The notes: generated by a model not told the origin, from the letters alone. DNA of 64,000 nt from Sphingobium indicum BiD32 (GCF_000382885.1 NZ_CAVK010000024.1:1-64000), one strand, 5' to 3'. Shown: positions 1 to 8,853, counted from the first letter of the stretch. A program made the numbers and translations.

Positions 1-57
1 GACACCCCTCCACCACCAGCAAGCTGGCGGTCCCCCTCCCCTTAAAGGGGAGGATTT
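1..57. repeat. Intergenic palindromic repeat, right part of a longer element (copy 1)
   Basis: The first 57 bases match the right part of the element at 27205-27262. Both share GACACCCCTCCACCA, then a small hairpin, then CGGTCCCCCTCCCCTT, then a hairpin closed by AGGGGAGGA. The small hairpin differs between copies (CCAGC-AA-GCTGG here, TTTGC-TCC-GCAAA there), so pairing is kept while bases change. The left part probably lies outside the window. It sits downstream of the minus-strand Rieske gene and may help end transcription. No coding potential is seen in 58-144. Confidence 0.7.
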
Positions 58-144
58 TGAAATCTTCTACGATCAGAAAATCGCGAGGAAATGGGCGCCG
101 GAGCCACCGCTCCGACGCCCTTTTGCCTTCCCACAAACCCCCAA

Positions 145-1563
145 TCAAAGTTCGTCGTTCAGATATTTCATGATCGTGTTCTGGAACTGGCGGATCTGGA
201 TTTCCTGATAATTGGCCAGTTGCACCTTGCCGTTGAGCGAGGCTTTGAGGCCCGTCTGGACATAGGGGAGGTTTTCCATATCCTGCTCGAACACGTCGCC
301 CAATATGCCCAACTCCGGCGCTTCGGTCCATTTCTGGTCGACCGACAGAAACTTCATCGGCGGTGCCTTGGGGTGCGCCTGTCCCGGCGGCACGCGCGTC
401 AGGACACGCACTTCCATCAGGCAATGGTCGACATCGTGCCAGGGCCGCCAGCGATAGACGATATTGGGCTGGAACCCGGCCCAGGGGCTGAAATTGGGAA
501 AGACATTATAAAGCAGCGCGTCCATCATTTCCGCGTCGGACGCGAAGCTAACGTCATGGCCGAACATCGCGCTGGTCGTATCGCGCAGGGACGCGCCCAA
601 TGCCGCGCGCGCCGTCACGCCTTCGGGCACCTTGACGTTGTAACCGCCAGCCGCGGCTTCCTTGTCATCATAATTATCGGACGATCGGCCATTATATTTG
701 ACGAATTCGTCGACGATCCACTGTTCCGCCTTGCCCGCCGGATCGACATGGGGGGACATGGTGCCGAAAGGCGTGACCGTCAGGTTCACATAGTCACCAT
801 AGATATTGTACATCGAATTGGCGTCGCCGGTGAAGGGCAGCAATTGCGGATGGGTGACGACGGTGTGCCAGCTTTCCATGAAGGCCTCCATCACCACCTT
901 CCAGTTGGCGGGAACGACCTTGCCCACCCACATGGCGGTCGCGCATTCCTCATGCCGCCAGCGCTGAAAATGCTCCGGCATGGGCGCGAGAAATTCCTCC
1001 AGCGTCGGGCCGTCAGCGGCTTCGCGGATGAAAATATAGCCGCCCCAGCGCCCTACGCTGATTTCCGGCAGCGCCATCTCCTCTTCCTTGAGGTGGGAGA
1101 AATCCCAGCGGCAGGGGATTTTCTTGATCGATCCATCATTATTCCAGGTGAACCCATGGAAGGGGCATTGCAGTTCGGCCGACCAGCCATCCCCGGTCTT
1201 GAGCTTGCGCCCACGATGCAAGCAGACATTGGCGAAGGCCCGAACCGTCCCGTCCTCCTGTCGGATAAGCAGGAAGGATTTGCCAACATTTTCATAGACG
1301 ACATGGTCGCCAGCCTCGGGCAACTCCTCTTCGCGCGCGGCGAACTGCCAGGTGCGCGGCCACATTTTGCGATTTTCCGCGTCGAAAAATTCAGGTGCCG
1401 TATAGCGGCTGGCGGGGATCGGCTCCGACCCCAGATTCTCATATTCGTCGGTATAGAGAAATTCCGGCACTATGTTGGTGTCCGCGAGCATCAGGTCGCG
1501 AACGCTGGTGCCGGGGCAGCGCGGCAAGGGCGCGCCTTTGATCCGGGGGTCGCTTTCAGCCAT
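145..1563 (-). CDS. Rieske aromatic ring-hydroxylating dioxygenase, alpha subunit
   Basis: A 472-residue catalytic subunit expected to hydroxylate an aromatic or related substrate using electrons from a separate ferredoxin/reductase. The Rieske [2Fe-2S] ligands are visible as C114-x-H116 and C133-x2-H136. The mononuclear iron site is the ESWHTVVTH stretch (H233, H238). I chose the ATG at 1563 over one 18 bases upstream because GGAGAG lies 6 bases before it. Length suits the large-subunit family. No beta subunit, ferredoxin or reductase is adjacent, so electrons must come from elsewhere. A minus-strand SDR gene lies 90 bases upstream and is probably co-transcribed. The substrate cannot be read from sequence. 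Confidence 0.9.
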   Translation of the reverse strand: MAESDPRIKGAPLPRCPGTSVRDLMLADTNIVPEFLYTDEYENLGSEPIPASRYTAPEFFDAENRKMWPRTWQFAAREEELPEAGDHVVYENVGKSFLLIRQEDGTVRAFANVCLHRGRKLKTGDGWSAELQCPFHGFTWNNDGSIKKIPCRWDFSHLKEEEMALPEISVGRWGGYIFIREAADGPTLEEFLAPMPEHFQRWRHEECATAMWVGKVVPANWKVVMEAFMESWHTVVTHPQLLPFTGDANSMYNIYGDYVNLTVTPFGTMSPHVDPAGKAEQWIVDEFVKYNGRSSDNYDDKEAAAGGYNVKVPEGVTARAALGASLRDTTSAMFGHDVSFASDAEMMDALLYNVFPNFSPWAGFQPNIVYRWRPWHDVDHCLMEVRVLTRVPPGQAHPKAPPMKFLSVDQKWTEAPELGILGDVFEQDMENLPYVQTGLKASLNGKVQLANYQEIQIRQFQNTIMKYLNDEL

Positions 1564-1653
1564 TAGTTTCTCTCCTGCCATTCCGCCTGCTCTGCTGCGC
1601 GGGCCTAGCCGCGCACCGAAACCTTGGTCGTTCGTTCAAATATAGCGTCGCGA

Positions 1654-2421
1654 TCATTGCGCGACCATCCCCCCGTCGACGACAAATTCGCAGCCGGTGA
1701 TGTAGCGCGCATCATCGGACGCCAGAAATGCGACCATCGACCCGATGTCGGATGGTTCGCCCATCCGGCCCATTGGTATGGCGGCGACGATCTGGTCGAA
1801 CACGTCCTTATTGTCCGCGATCGCGACCTTTTGCATGTCGGTCCAGATCATGCCGGGATGCACAGTATTGACGCGGATATTGTCGCGCGCCGTTTCCAGC
1901 GCGACCGATTTGGAAAAAAGCCGCACGCCGCCCTTACTGGCGGCATAGGCAGCAGTCCCCTGCACCCCGACCAACCCGGCGATGGAGGAGAGGTTGACGA
2001 TCGACCCGCCATGACCCTGCGCCCGCATCTGGTCAACCGCGACTTTGGTGCCCAGATAGACGCTGTCCAGATTGACCGAAATCTGTTTATGCCAGTCGGC
2101 CGAGGTCATATCGCTCATCGCGCGCAGCACCGCGATACCCGCATTGTTGACAAGGATATCGATCTTGCCGAACGCCGCGACCACCGCGTCGATCAGCGCC
2201 GCCCAGCCTGCTTCGTCGGTGACGTCCTGCGCCATGGATTGGGCAGGAACCCCTTGCGCGCGCAATTCTTCGGCACGGGTGGCGACGGCAGCACTGTCCA
2301 GATCCGTGAGGTACAGGCTGGCCCCCTGCCCCGCCATTTTGAGCGCCGCGGCAAAGCCCAGTCCGTTCGCCGACGCCGCCCCCGTCACTACAGCTACCTT
2401 GCCCCTAAGGTCGATCATCAT
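1654..2421 (-). CDS. SDR family NAD(P)-dependent oxidoreductase
   Basis: A 255-residue classical short-chain dehydrogenase/reductase. The N-terminal Rossmann motif is TGAASANGLGFA, followed by NNAG (LVNNAGIA). The catalytic Ser and the Tyr-x3-Lys triad appear in NLSSIAG and YAASKGG. The C-terminal CEFVVDGGM is typical of the family. Two ATGs stand side by side at the start; GAGGA lies about 10 bases upstream. It is followed by the Rieske alpha gene on the same strand and is divergent from a second one. A role in oxidising a diol or alcohol made by the oxygenases is plausible but inferred. SDR substrates are not predictable here. Confidence 0.9.
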   Translation of the reverse strand: MMIDLRGKVAVVTGAASANGLGFAAALKMAGQGASLYLTDLDSAAVATRAEELRAQGVPAQSMAQDVTDEAGWAALIDAVVAAFGKIDILVNNAGIAVLRAMSDMTSADWHKQISVNLDSVYLGTKVAVDQMRAQGHGGSIVNLSSIAGLVGVQGTAAYAASKGGVRLFSKSVALETARDNIRVNTVHPGMIWTDMQKVAIADNKDVFDQIVAAIPMGRMGEPSDIGSMVAFLASDDARYITGCEFVVDGGMVAQ

Positions 2422-2610
2422 GCGCCAGAAATCCTCATCCGATAATTTGCATCGCAGAGTGACGCCTGTGCGGCGCGGTGCAACTAGCGCTAGTCAGAGT
2501 CCCCGACGTTCCGACGCGCGCTACCTATGACCTTATCGAGTTCCGGCACGGTCGCGCGCGCGCTATGCTGCGGCCAAAGCCATAGCGGCTTGGCATAGAG
2601 AGGGTATGGG
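2422..2610. promoter_or_regulatory. Divergent intergenic region with a perfect 12-bp palindrome
   Basis: The 189 bases between the SDR gene (minus) and the second Rieske gene (plus) must hold both promoters. A perfect palindrome ACTAGCGCTAGT lies at 2483-2494, roughly mid-way. That size and position would suit a dimeric repressor or activator controlling both units. No regulator gene is adjacent, so the protein that might bind is unknown. The plus-strand gene has AGAGGG 6-7 bases before its ATG. Confidence 0.4.
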
Positions 2611-3789
2611 ATGGGCTATCATGACGTCATCCGCCAGGAAGCCGAAAAGATGCTGGAATTCGTCGAGACCGGCACGACCGACAGCGCGACCGACACGATG
2701 GAAGTCCCCGCATCCGCCTATACCGATCCTGCCTATTGCGCGCGGGAGAAGGCGGAAATCTTCATGAAGATGCCGCTGCTGGCCGCGCTGACCGCCGAAA
2801 TGCCCCATCCGGGCGATTACAAGGCGATGGACCTGATGGGCAAACCGGTCCTCATCACCCGCAAGAGCGACGGAACGGTCGCCGCCATGCTGAACGTCTG
2901 CTCCCATCGTGGCATGATCCTGAAACCCGAAGGCCATGGCAATGCCAAACGCTTTTCCTGCCCTTATCATGCCTGGACCTACGCCAATGACGGCAAGCTG
3001 ATCGGCGTGGCCGAACCGCAAAAATTCGGCCCCGTTTGCAAGGAAGAACGTGGCCTGACGCAATTGCCGGTGGCCGAAGCGGGCGGGGTGATATGGGTGT
3101 GCCTGACACCAGGGCTGGAGTTCGACATTACCGCGCATCTGGGCGGGATGCTGGACGACCTAAACGCCTATGATCTGGGCAGCTGGCATTTTTGCGGGTC
3201 GCGGCGGATTTACGGACCCAACTGGAAGATCGCCTATGACGGCTATCTGGAGGGCTATCATTTCGCCGCTGCCCACCCGACCACCATCCACCCGCGCAGT
3301 TTCAGCAATATCATGCACTTCACCGCCTTTGGTCCGCATATGCGCGTGGGATATCCGCAGGTGCGGATCAAGGAAGCATTGGGTGCAATCCCGCGTGCCG
3401 ACTGGGGCGAGCATGAAAATGAAGGCTATGATTTCGTCCGCACCATCTTCCCCAATATCAGCATCTTCTTCGCGCCCGAAATCACCCAGGTCGCGCAACT
3501 CATTCCCGGCGACACGCCCGGCAGCAACACCACCAACCTGATGTTCATCCGCCGCCAGCCGCCAAGGGACGAGGCGGATGCGGCAGGCATAGAAGCGATG
3601 ATGGACTGGCTGCGCGACGTCGTGAATGACGAGGATTATGCCGTCGGCCTACAGGTGCAGAAGGGGCTGGAGTCCGGTGCGATTCCTTCGGTGATCTTTG
3701 GCCGCAACGAGCGCGGGAACCAGTATTTCCACAAATATGTGGACTATCTCCAGCGCGCTGACCCGAATGAAGCGCCGCCTGAGTTGTGA
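2611..3789 (+). CDS. Rieske 2Fe-2S ring-hydroxylating oxygenase, alpha subunit (shorter type)
   Basis: A 392-residue Rieske oxygenase. The [2Fe-2S] ligands are C97-x-H99 and C117-x2-H120. The mononuclear iron motif is EGYHFAAAH (H217, H222). It is about 80 residues shorter than the enzyme at 145-1563 and diverged in sequence, so the two are paralogues with probably different substrates. The ATG at 2611 has AGAGGG just upstream; a nearby ATG at 2606 is out of frame. No beta subunit or reductase follows. It is divergent from the SDR/Rieske pair and convergent with the CurA-type reductase. The substrate is unknown. Confidence 0.9.
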   Translation: MGYHDVIRQEAEKMLEFVETGTTDSATDTMEVPASAYTDPAYCAREKAEIFMKMPLLAALTAEMPHPGDYKAMDLMGKPVLITRKSDGTVAAMLNVCSHRGMILKPEGHGNAKRFSCPYHAWTYANDGKLIGVAEPQKFGPVCKEERGLTQLPVAEAGGVIWVCLTPGLEFDITAHLGGMLDDLNAYDLGSWHFCGSRRIYGPNWKIAYDGYLEGYHFAAAHPTTIHPRSFSNIMHFTAFGPHMRVGYPQVRIKEALGAIPRADWGEHENEGYDFVRTIFPNISIFFAPEITQVAQLIPGDTPGSNTTNLMFIRRQPPRDEADAAGIEAMMDWLRDVVNDEDYAVGLQVQKGLESGAIPSVIFGRNERGNQYFHKYVDYLQRADPNEAPPEL

Positions 3790-3816
3790 GGCGGAGCTTA
3801 TGTGAACGATCTGCTG

Positions 3817-4848
3817 TTACAACGTCGTCACACCCTCGTTCAGCCGCACCACCGTCTTGCCGGTCGTCTTGCCTGACATAAGATTGATGAAAGCGGCCGG
3901 GGCATTTTCGATGCCGGTGGTGACATTTTCCTGCGCGATCAAGGCACCCGACTTGATCCAGCCACCCAGTTGCGCCTCCGCTTCCGCCAGCATGTCGAGA
4001 TGCTCATAGGCCAGGAAACCGCGCATGGTGACGCGGTTCACCAATATCTGCCACAGGTTGCGGATCGGGTAAGGATCATTGTGGTTATTGTAATTGGCCA
4101 TCATGCCGCAGGTCACGATCCGCCCGAACGCCGCCATATTGGGCAGCATCGCGTCGAGGATGTGGCCGCCGACATTGTCGAAATAGACGCCGACCCCGTC
4201 GGGACAGGCCGCCTTGATCGCTGCGTCCAGATCCGGCGCTGCGCGATAGTCGATCGCCGCATCGATGCCGAACGTGCCGGTGACAAGCGCCGCCTTGTGC
4301 GTCGAACCGACGATGCCGACCGAGCGGCAACCGGACAATTTGGCGATCTGGCAGCCCACGCTGCCGACCGCACCTGCCGCCGCGCTCATCACCACCGTGT
4401 CCCCGGCCTGCATCTCGCCGATGCGCTTGAGGCCAACATAGGCAGTAATCCCCGACCAGCCGAGCGCGCCCATATAGGCGGTCAGCGGCACGGCTGGATC
4501 GACATGGACATTTTCGATCGCGAAGTTGGCGGGGTTGAGGATCGAATATTCCTCCCACCCGACAAAGCCGCGACCATAATCGCCCTCCTTGAAAGCCGGA
4601 TTGCGCGACTGGACGACACGACCCAGCACCATGGTCGGGATCAGGCCGCCGATCGCCACGGCGGGCAGATAGCTGTCATCATTGGCATCCAGCATTCCGC
4701 GCACGGCGGGGTCGATGGCGAAAACATCATTCTGGATCAGGATTTCGCCCTCCTCCAGCGCCCGCAAAGGATTTTCGACCAGCGCGAAATTCTCTGGAAC
4801 AGGTACACCGTGGGGACGCGAGGCAAGAACTATCTGGCGGTTGATCAC
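3817..4848 (-). CDS. NADP-dependent oxidoreductase, MDR superfamily (CurA/prostaglandin-reductase-like)
   Basis: A zinc-independent medium-chain reductase of about 343 residues, a family that reduces enones or alkenals with NADPH. Diagnostic segments are INRQIVLASRPHGVPVP at the N-terminus, the dinucleotide-binding SAAAGAVGSVGCQIAK and YFDNVGG. I place the start at GTG 4848: GGGGAGA lies 6 bases upstream and the protein then begins like family members. An ATG five codons upstream (4863) is possible but overlaps that ribosome site. It ends convergent with the Rieske gene 27 bases away. A link to the oxygenase group is positional only. Confidence 0.88.
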   Translation of the reverse strand: MINRQIVLASRPHGVPVPENFALVENPLRALEEGEILIQNDVFAIDPAVRGMLDANDDSYLPAVAIGGLIPTMVLGRVVQSRNPAFKEGDYGRGFVGWEEYSILNPANFAIENVHVDPAVPLTAYMGALGWSGITAYVGLKRIGEMQAGDTVVMSAAAGAVGSVGCQIAKLSGCRSVGIVGSTHKAALVTGTFGIDAAIDYRAAPDLDAAIKAACPDGVGVYFDNVGGHILDAMLPNMAAFGRIVTCGMMANYNNHNDPYPIRNLWQILVNRVTMRGFLAYEHLDMLAEAEAQLGGWIKSGALIAQENVTTGIENAPAAFINLMSGKTTGKTVVRLNEGVTTL

Positions 4849-5002
4849 GGCGTTTCTCCCCATGGGCTACGCCGCCCGCTATGCCCGGCCAGGTTGCCCC
4901 CTGACACTGGTGAAAGGTACAGCTTGGCGCGGACTTCCCAAGAAAAAGCGCGCGAAGCCTGTGGCCTCGCGCGCTTCAAGGTCGCGCTATGGGAGGGAAA
5001 TT

Positions 5003-6358
5003 TCAGCGCGAAGCGAACTGGCGGCCCTTGGTCGCAATGGCCCAGCGCTGCGGCGTCGCGCCCGGCGCGCCTTCGCGCACGAAGCACTGGCCGCGCTGCG
5101 ACTGGATGGTGCGGCACGCGGTCATCGCGTCGGTGCGGCTGGCAAAACCGCTGATGGCGAGGCGGTGATAGGGCTTGCCCTTGACCGTTGCCTGGCTGGT
5201 GAGGACCGGGAAGGCAGCGAGCGCGCCGTTGCGGCCCGCCATGCTCATCCATTTTTCCTTGGCAATGGCGGCGGTGTCATAGGCGCCAAGCTGGACAACC
5301 CAGTTGCTGGCACCGGTGCCGACCGGCTTGATGAATGCCGCCTGCTGCATCCCCGCGACCGGCGCGGATGGCGATGCGACAGCGATCTGCGCCTTGGCAC
5401 GCGCTTTCGCCGCGACAGGCTTCGCCCTGTGATCCTCGATAATGAAGTCGCGGGCAGCGACGCGAGTCGGCATGGGCCGGGCGATTGGCGCGGGTTCGAT
5501 GACAGGTGCCGCAGCCGGTTCGACCATCGCGACCTGCACCGGGGCTTCGGGCTGGGCTTCTGGCAATGGAGCGAGATCGGGCGACGCGGCGGCCATTTCG
5601 ACCGGTGCCGTGGCAGCAGGTGCCAGCGCCAGAGCGACCGGCTGGCCCGCATCGCCTGCATCAATCGTCACGCCCATCAGCGCAGCGACGCGCTGTGGCG
5701 CGGCGGAGGGTTCGGCGATCTGCGCCCAGTCGGAAATGCGCTTGTTGGCGGCCAGCGGATCGAGATCCATGCCCACGATCATGCGCGCGTCCTTCCAGCG
5801 ACCGGCGAGCGCATAGGCATAGGCCAGATTTTGGCGCGTGCGAGCGGTGGCGGATGGATCATGGATCGCTTGGGACAGGATGCGCACGCCTTCCGGCGCA
5901 TCACCGGCCATCGCCATCGCCAGGCCATAATCCCCGGCGGGAACGGTATCGGCATGGGCCAGCAGCAGACTGCGGGCAGTGTCCGCACGACCCTGCGCCA
6001 CATGCACCAGCGCCAGGCTGACGATCGTGCGCGCGTCATTATTGCCCAACGTCATGGCGTCGGCCAGCGCGGCTTGCGCCGATGCGAAACGACCGGCCAG
6101 CACATAGGCCCGGCCCAATATCTGGCGATAGGCGGCGTTCTGCGGCGCGAGCAGCACCGCTGCCTCCGCGGCCTGAACCGCCTTGTCACCATCACGGTCG
6201 GCCAGCGCCTTTTCAGCGGCGATGGCGAGCTTGGTCGGGTTGCCCTTTTGCTGGACAGCCGATGCGGAGGGACGAAAGGCCGCCCCGGTGCAGCCAACCA
6301 TCGTCGTGGCGACGAGCAGCGAGGAAATCGCCGCCTTTCCGAATGTGTTGCGCTTCAT
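5003..6358 (-). CDS. TPR- and SPOR-domain lipoprotein
   Basis: A protein of about 451 residues with a lipoprotein-like signal (LLVATTMVGC, lipid Cys 23). TPR-like helices follow (EKALADRDGDKAVQAAEAAVLLAP, then similar units to about residue 220). Next comes a long Ala/Pro-rich linker, and then a C-terminal SPOR domain starting at NWVVQLGAYDTAA. SPOR domains bind denuded septal peptidoglycan, so a periplasmic envelope or division role is expected. It is the last gene of a minus-strand trio after the ParA-like and ribbon-helix-helix genes, 19 bases downstream. A GTG four codons earlier (6370) is an alternative start; the ATG at 6358 has TAGGA close by. Confidence 0.85.
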   Translation of the reverse strand: MKRNTFGKAAISSLLVATTMVGCTGAAFRPSASAVQQKGNPTKLAIAAEKALADRDGDKAVQAAEAAVLLAPQNAAYRQILGRAYVLAGRFASAQAALADAMTLGNNDARTIVSLALVHVAQGRADTARSLLLAHADTVPAGDYGLAMAMAGDAPEGVRILSQAIHDPSATARTRQNLAYAYALAGRWKDARMIVGMDLDPLAANKRISDWAQIAEPSAAPQRVAALMGVTIDAGDAGQPVALALAPAATAPVEMAAASPDLAPLPEAQPEAPVQVAMVEPAAAPVIEPAPIARPMPTRVAARDFIIEDHRAKPVAAKARAKAQIAVASPSAPVAGMQQAAFIKPVGTGASNWVVQLGAYDTAAIAKEKWMSMAGRNGALAAFPVLTSQATVKGKPYHRLAISGFASRTDAMTACRTIQSQRGQCFVREGAPGATPQRWAIATKGRQFASR

Positions 6359-6377
6359 AGTCCTACCCACCCTTCAT

Positions 6378-6893
6378 TCACTGGTTGCCGCGCATGTGCG
6401 GCAACTGCTGTGTCAGCCGGTCAATTTCCGGCAGGCTGTTGAGAAAATTGTCGAGAGATTCCGTGACGATCTGCTGCGCCGAACGACCGGTGATCGCGCA
6501 AGCCAGACGCAGCTTGAGATGGCGATCGGCATCGATCCGCAACGTGAAGGCAGCCTTGCGGCCGGCCGTGGCTTTCGCCTTGCGGGGGGCGGGCTTGCCA
6601 GCCATGCGTTCGGCCAGTTCCTCCCGCTCGATAACAACCGGCGGCACTGGCGCTGCGACGGGAAGCGTTGTCGGCATCGGGGTCAGGCCGATCGCGACCG
6701 GCTGCTCATCCATCGGCAACGGCGCGGGTTCAACGTCGAAGCCCATGTCGTTCCAGCCCAGATCATCCTGCTGCACGGCAGCGCCAGCAACTCGGCCAAA
6801 GCCGAGCATGGGGCGGCGCATGGCGGGCTGGGCCGCGCCCTTGCGGGCGAGCAGGCCGGACGTGAGTGAAGCGAGGGGTTTGGGTTCTGCCAT
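6378..6893 (-). CDS. Ribbon-helix-helix protein, probable partner of the ParA-like ATPase
   Basis: A 171-residue protein with a disordered Ala/Pro-rich N-terminal two thirds. The C-terminal segment, around residues 113-160 (AAFTLRIDADRHLKLRLA, then GRSAQQIVTESLDNFL), has the strand-helix-helix pattern of a ribbon-helix-helix fold. A flexible arm plus RHH core is the layout of ParG-type centromere-binding proteins that stimulate ParF ATPases. It sits 15 bases after the ParA-like gene and 19 bases before the SPOR lipoprotein, so the three are probably one operon. It is much longer than ParG (about 76 residues), so homology is only suggested. It could instead be an adaptor between ATPase and cargo. 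Confidence 0.7.
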   Translation of the reverse strand: MAEPKPLASLTSGLLARKGAAQPAMRRPMLGFGRVAGAAVQQDDLGWNDMGFDVEPAPLPMDEQPVAIGLTPMPTTLPVAAPVPPVVIEREELAERMAGKPAPRKAKATAGRKAAFTLRIDADRHLKLRLACAITGRSAQQIVTESLDNFLNSLPEIDRLTQQLPHMRGNQ

Positions 6894-6908
6894 GATGCGT
6901 CCTCCCCC

Positions 6909-7628
6909 TTACTGGCCGATCACGCGGCGGCCGAAGCCCCCGCCGACCGGACGGGTTGCAACGGTGCCGACGCTGCCCTGCGGCACGGAAAAGACCGTGC
7001 GGCGGAAATTTTTTTCGAGCCGGTCGGAGATGTAAGACCATAGCGCCACGACCTCCGCTGCCGAACGCCCCTTTGGATCGACCTCCATCACGGTACGCCC
7101 ATCGATCATGGAGGCTGCGAAATCGGTGCGGTGGTGCAGCGTGATCGGGGCGACCGTGCCATGCTGTGACAGGGCAACGGCGGCTTCCGACGTGATCCGC
7201 GCCTTGGGCGTTGCGCCGTTGACGACGAAGATCAGCGGCTTGCCGGCGCGCTCACACAGATCGACGGTCGCGCCCACAGCGCGCAGGTCATGCGGGCTTG
7301 GGCGGGTCGGCACGACGATGAGTTCGGCGACGGAAATGACGCTCTGAATCGCCATGGTGATGGCAGGCGGGGTGTCGATGACGGCCAGCTTGAAGCCCTG
7401 CTGCCGCAATATTTCGAGATCGGCGGCGAGCCGCGCCACAGTGGTCTGGGCGAATGCAGGCAGTTCCGCCTCCCGCTCATTCCACCAGTCGGCCAGCGAC
7501 CCCTGCGGATCGATGTCGATCAGCACGACCGGGCCGGCACCGGCGATCTGCGCCTGCACGGCCAGATGGCCCGACAAGGTGGTCTTGCCCGATCCGCCCT
7601 TCTGCGATGCCAAAGCCAAAATCCGCAC
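6909..7628 (-). CDS. ParA/ParF-family P-loop ATPase
   Basis: A 239-residue positioning ATPase. The deviant Walker A is KGGSGKTT (residues 10-17), with IDIDPQGSLADWW as Walker A' and LAVIDTPPA as Walker B. It lacks the N-terminal helix-turn-helix of larger ParA proteins, matching the small ParF-like (type Ib) class. I chose GTG 7628: GGGGGGA lies 6 bases upstream and the Walker A then falls at the usual place; an in-frame start at 7670 would add 14 unlikely residues. No parB lies nearby and the next gene encodes an RHH protein, so this is not the chromosomal parAB locus. The cargo is unknown. Confidence 0.88.
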   Translation of the reverse strand: MRILALASQKGGSGKTTLSGHLAVQAQIAGAGPVVLIDIDPQGSLADWWNEREAELPAFAQTTVARLAADLEILRQQGFKLAVIDTPPAITMAIQSVISVAELIVVPTRPSPHDLRAVGATVDLCERAGKPLIFVVNGATPKARITSEAAVALSQHGTVAPITLHHRTDFAASMIDGRTVMEVDPKGRSAAEVVALWSYISDRLEKNFRRTVFSVPQGSVGTVATRPVGGGFGRRVIGQ

Positions 7629-7827
7629 GCAAATCCCCCCAGAAAATCCAGTTCCGTCTGGGATTGCCACGACCGCGCCTAAAATTCAGTTAATGGGCGG
7701 GGAAGTTTGATTGACGAAAGGTCAACAGGGTTAAGTCCATTTCAAGCATGATGTGCTCGTGATAATCAGACATTAACCTTGTTTCATCATAGCCGCTGCA
7801 AATCTATTGGCGCAGGAGCATGTGCAT
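7629..7827. promoter_or_regulatory. Divergent promoter region between the ParA-like operon and the Sel1/SPOR gene
   Basis: About 200 bases, AT-richer than the flanks, with several TTAA-containing stretches and a short inverted repeat TTGAC-GAAAG-GTCAA at 7711-7725. Both promoters must lie here. The shared region suggests that the two SPOR-domain units may be co-regulated. No clear operator can be named. Confidence 0.35.
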
Positions 7828-8853
7828 ATGAAGCGTATCTGGGGAGCTGTGGCTGTCGGCGCCATGATGGGCATCGCGGCGCCAGCAGTGGCCGACGTAA
7901 AGACCGGCGTGGATGCTTGGCAGCAGGGCGATTATGCCAAGGCGATCGGCGAATGGCGGCCGCTGGCGCAAAGCGGCGATCCAGACGCGCAATTCAATCT
8001 GGGGCAGGCCTATAAGCTGGGCCGGGGCGTCCAGCCGGACCTGAACGCCGCGATGGACTGGTATCGCAAGGCTGCGGCGCAAGGGCATTTGCGCGCGGAG
8101 GATAATCTGGGGCTGTTGATGTTCCAGCAGGGCGACCGGGCGGGGGCGATGCCCTATCTCCAGCGCGCGTCCGTGCGGGGCGAACCGCGCGCGCAATATA
8201 TTGTCGGCACGGCGCTGTTCAACGGCGACTTGATCGGCAAGGACTGGGTGCGCGCCTATGCGCTGATGACCCGCGCCTCCACATCAGGCCTCGCGCAGGC
8301 GACCACCAGCCTGGAGCAGATGGACAAATATATCCCCGAAGATCAGCGCAAGCAGGGTCTGGCGCTGGCAGCGACACTGGAACAGTCGGAAAAGGGCGGC
8401 GCGCTGGCATCGGCCAGTCCCGCGCCTGTCCGTTCTACGCCGTCCAGCGTGCGGACGACAGAACTGCCGCCATCGACCATCGCTCAACCGGTGGCCGCGC
8501 CACCCGCGCCCAAGCCGGTTCCGGTCAAGCCCAAGCCAGCGCCGCAGGTTGCGGCGGCCAAGCCCAAGCCGACACCACCAGCGCCCCGCCCCGCCAGCAG
8601 CGTGCCAGCGCCCGCCGCATCGGGGGGATGGCGCGTACAGTTGGGCGCATTTGGCGAGGAAGGCCGCGCTCGCGGTCTGTGGGGCCAGTTGACTGGCAAG
8701 GTGAGCGGCCTGTCTGCCTATCAGCCCTATCTGGTCAAGGCAGGCGCGGTGACGCGCTTGCAGGCCGGACCGGTTGCCAGCAGCGACGATGCCAGCCGTC
8801 TGTGCAGCCGGATCAAGGCGGCGGGCGCGGACTGTATTCCCAAGAAGATGTGA
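7828..8853 (+). CDS. Sel1-repeat and SPOR-domain periplasmic protein
   Basis: A 341-residue exported protein. A Sec signal peptide ends at AVA|D (residue 22). Sel1-type repeats follow to about residue 150 (DAQFNLGQAYKLGRGV, AAMDWYRKAAAQGH). A long Pro/Lys/Ala-rich linker comes next, and a C-terminal SPOR domain from GGWRVQLGAFGEE. SPOR domains bind glycan strands at division sites; Sel1 repeats mediate protein contacts. The ATG at 7828 has GGAG about 10 bases upstream; an in-frame TTG at 7807 is less likely because it would bury the signal peptide. It is divergent from the ParA/RHH/SPOR operon, which encodes a second SPOR protein. Confidence 0.88.
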   Translation: MKRIWGAVAVGAMMGIAAPAVADVKTGVDAWQQGDYAKAIGEWRPLAQSGDPDAQFNLGQAYKLGRGVQPDLNAAMDWYRKAAAQGHLRAEDNLGLLMFQQGDRAGAMPYLQRASVRGEPRAQYIVGTALFNGDLIGKDWVRAYALMTRASTSGLAQATTSLEQMDKYIPEDQRKQGLALAATLEQSEKGGALASASPAPVRSTPSSVRTTELPPSTIAQPVAAPPAPKPVPVKPKPAPQVAAAKPKPTPPAPRPASSVPAPAASGGWRVQLGAFGEEGRARGLWGQLTGKVSGLSAYQPYLVKAGAVTRLQAGPVASSDDASRLCSRIKAAGADCIPKKM

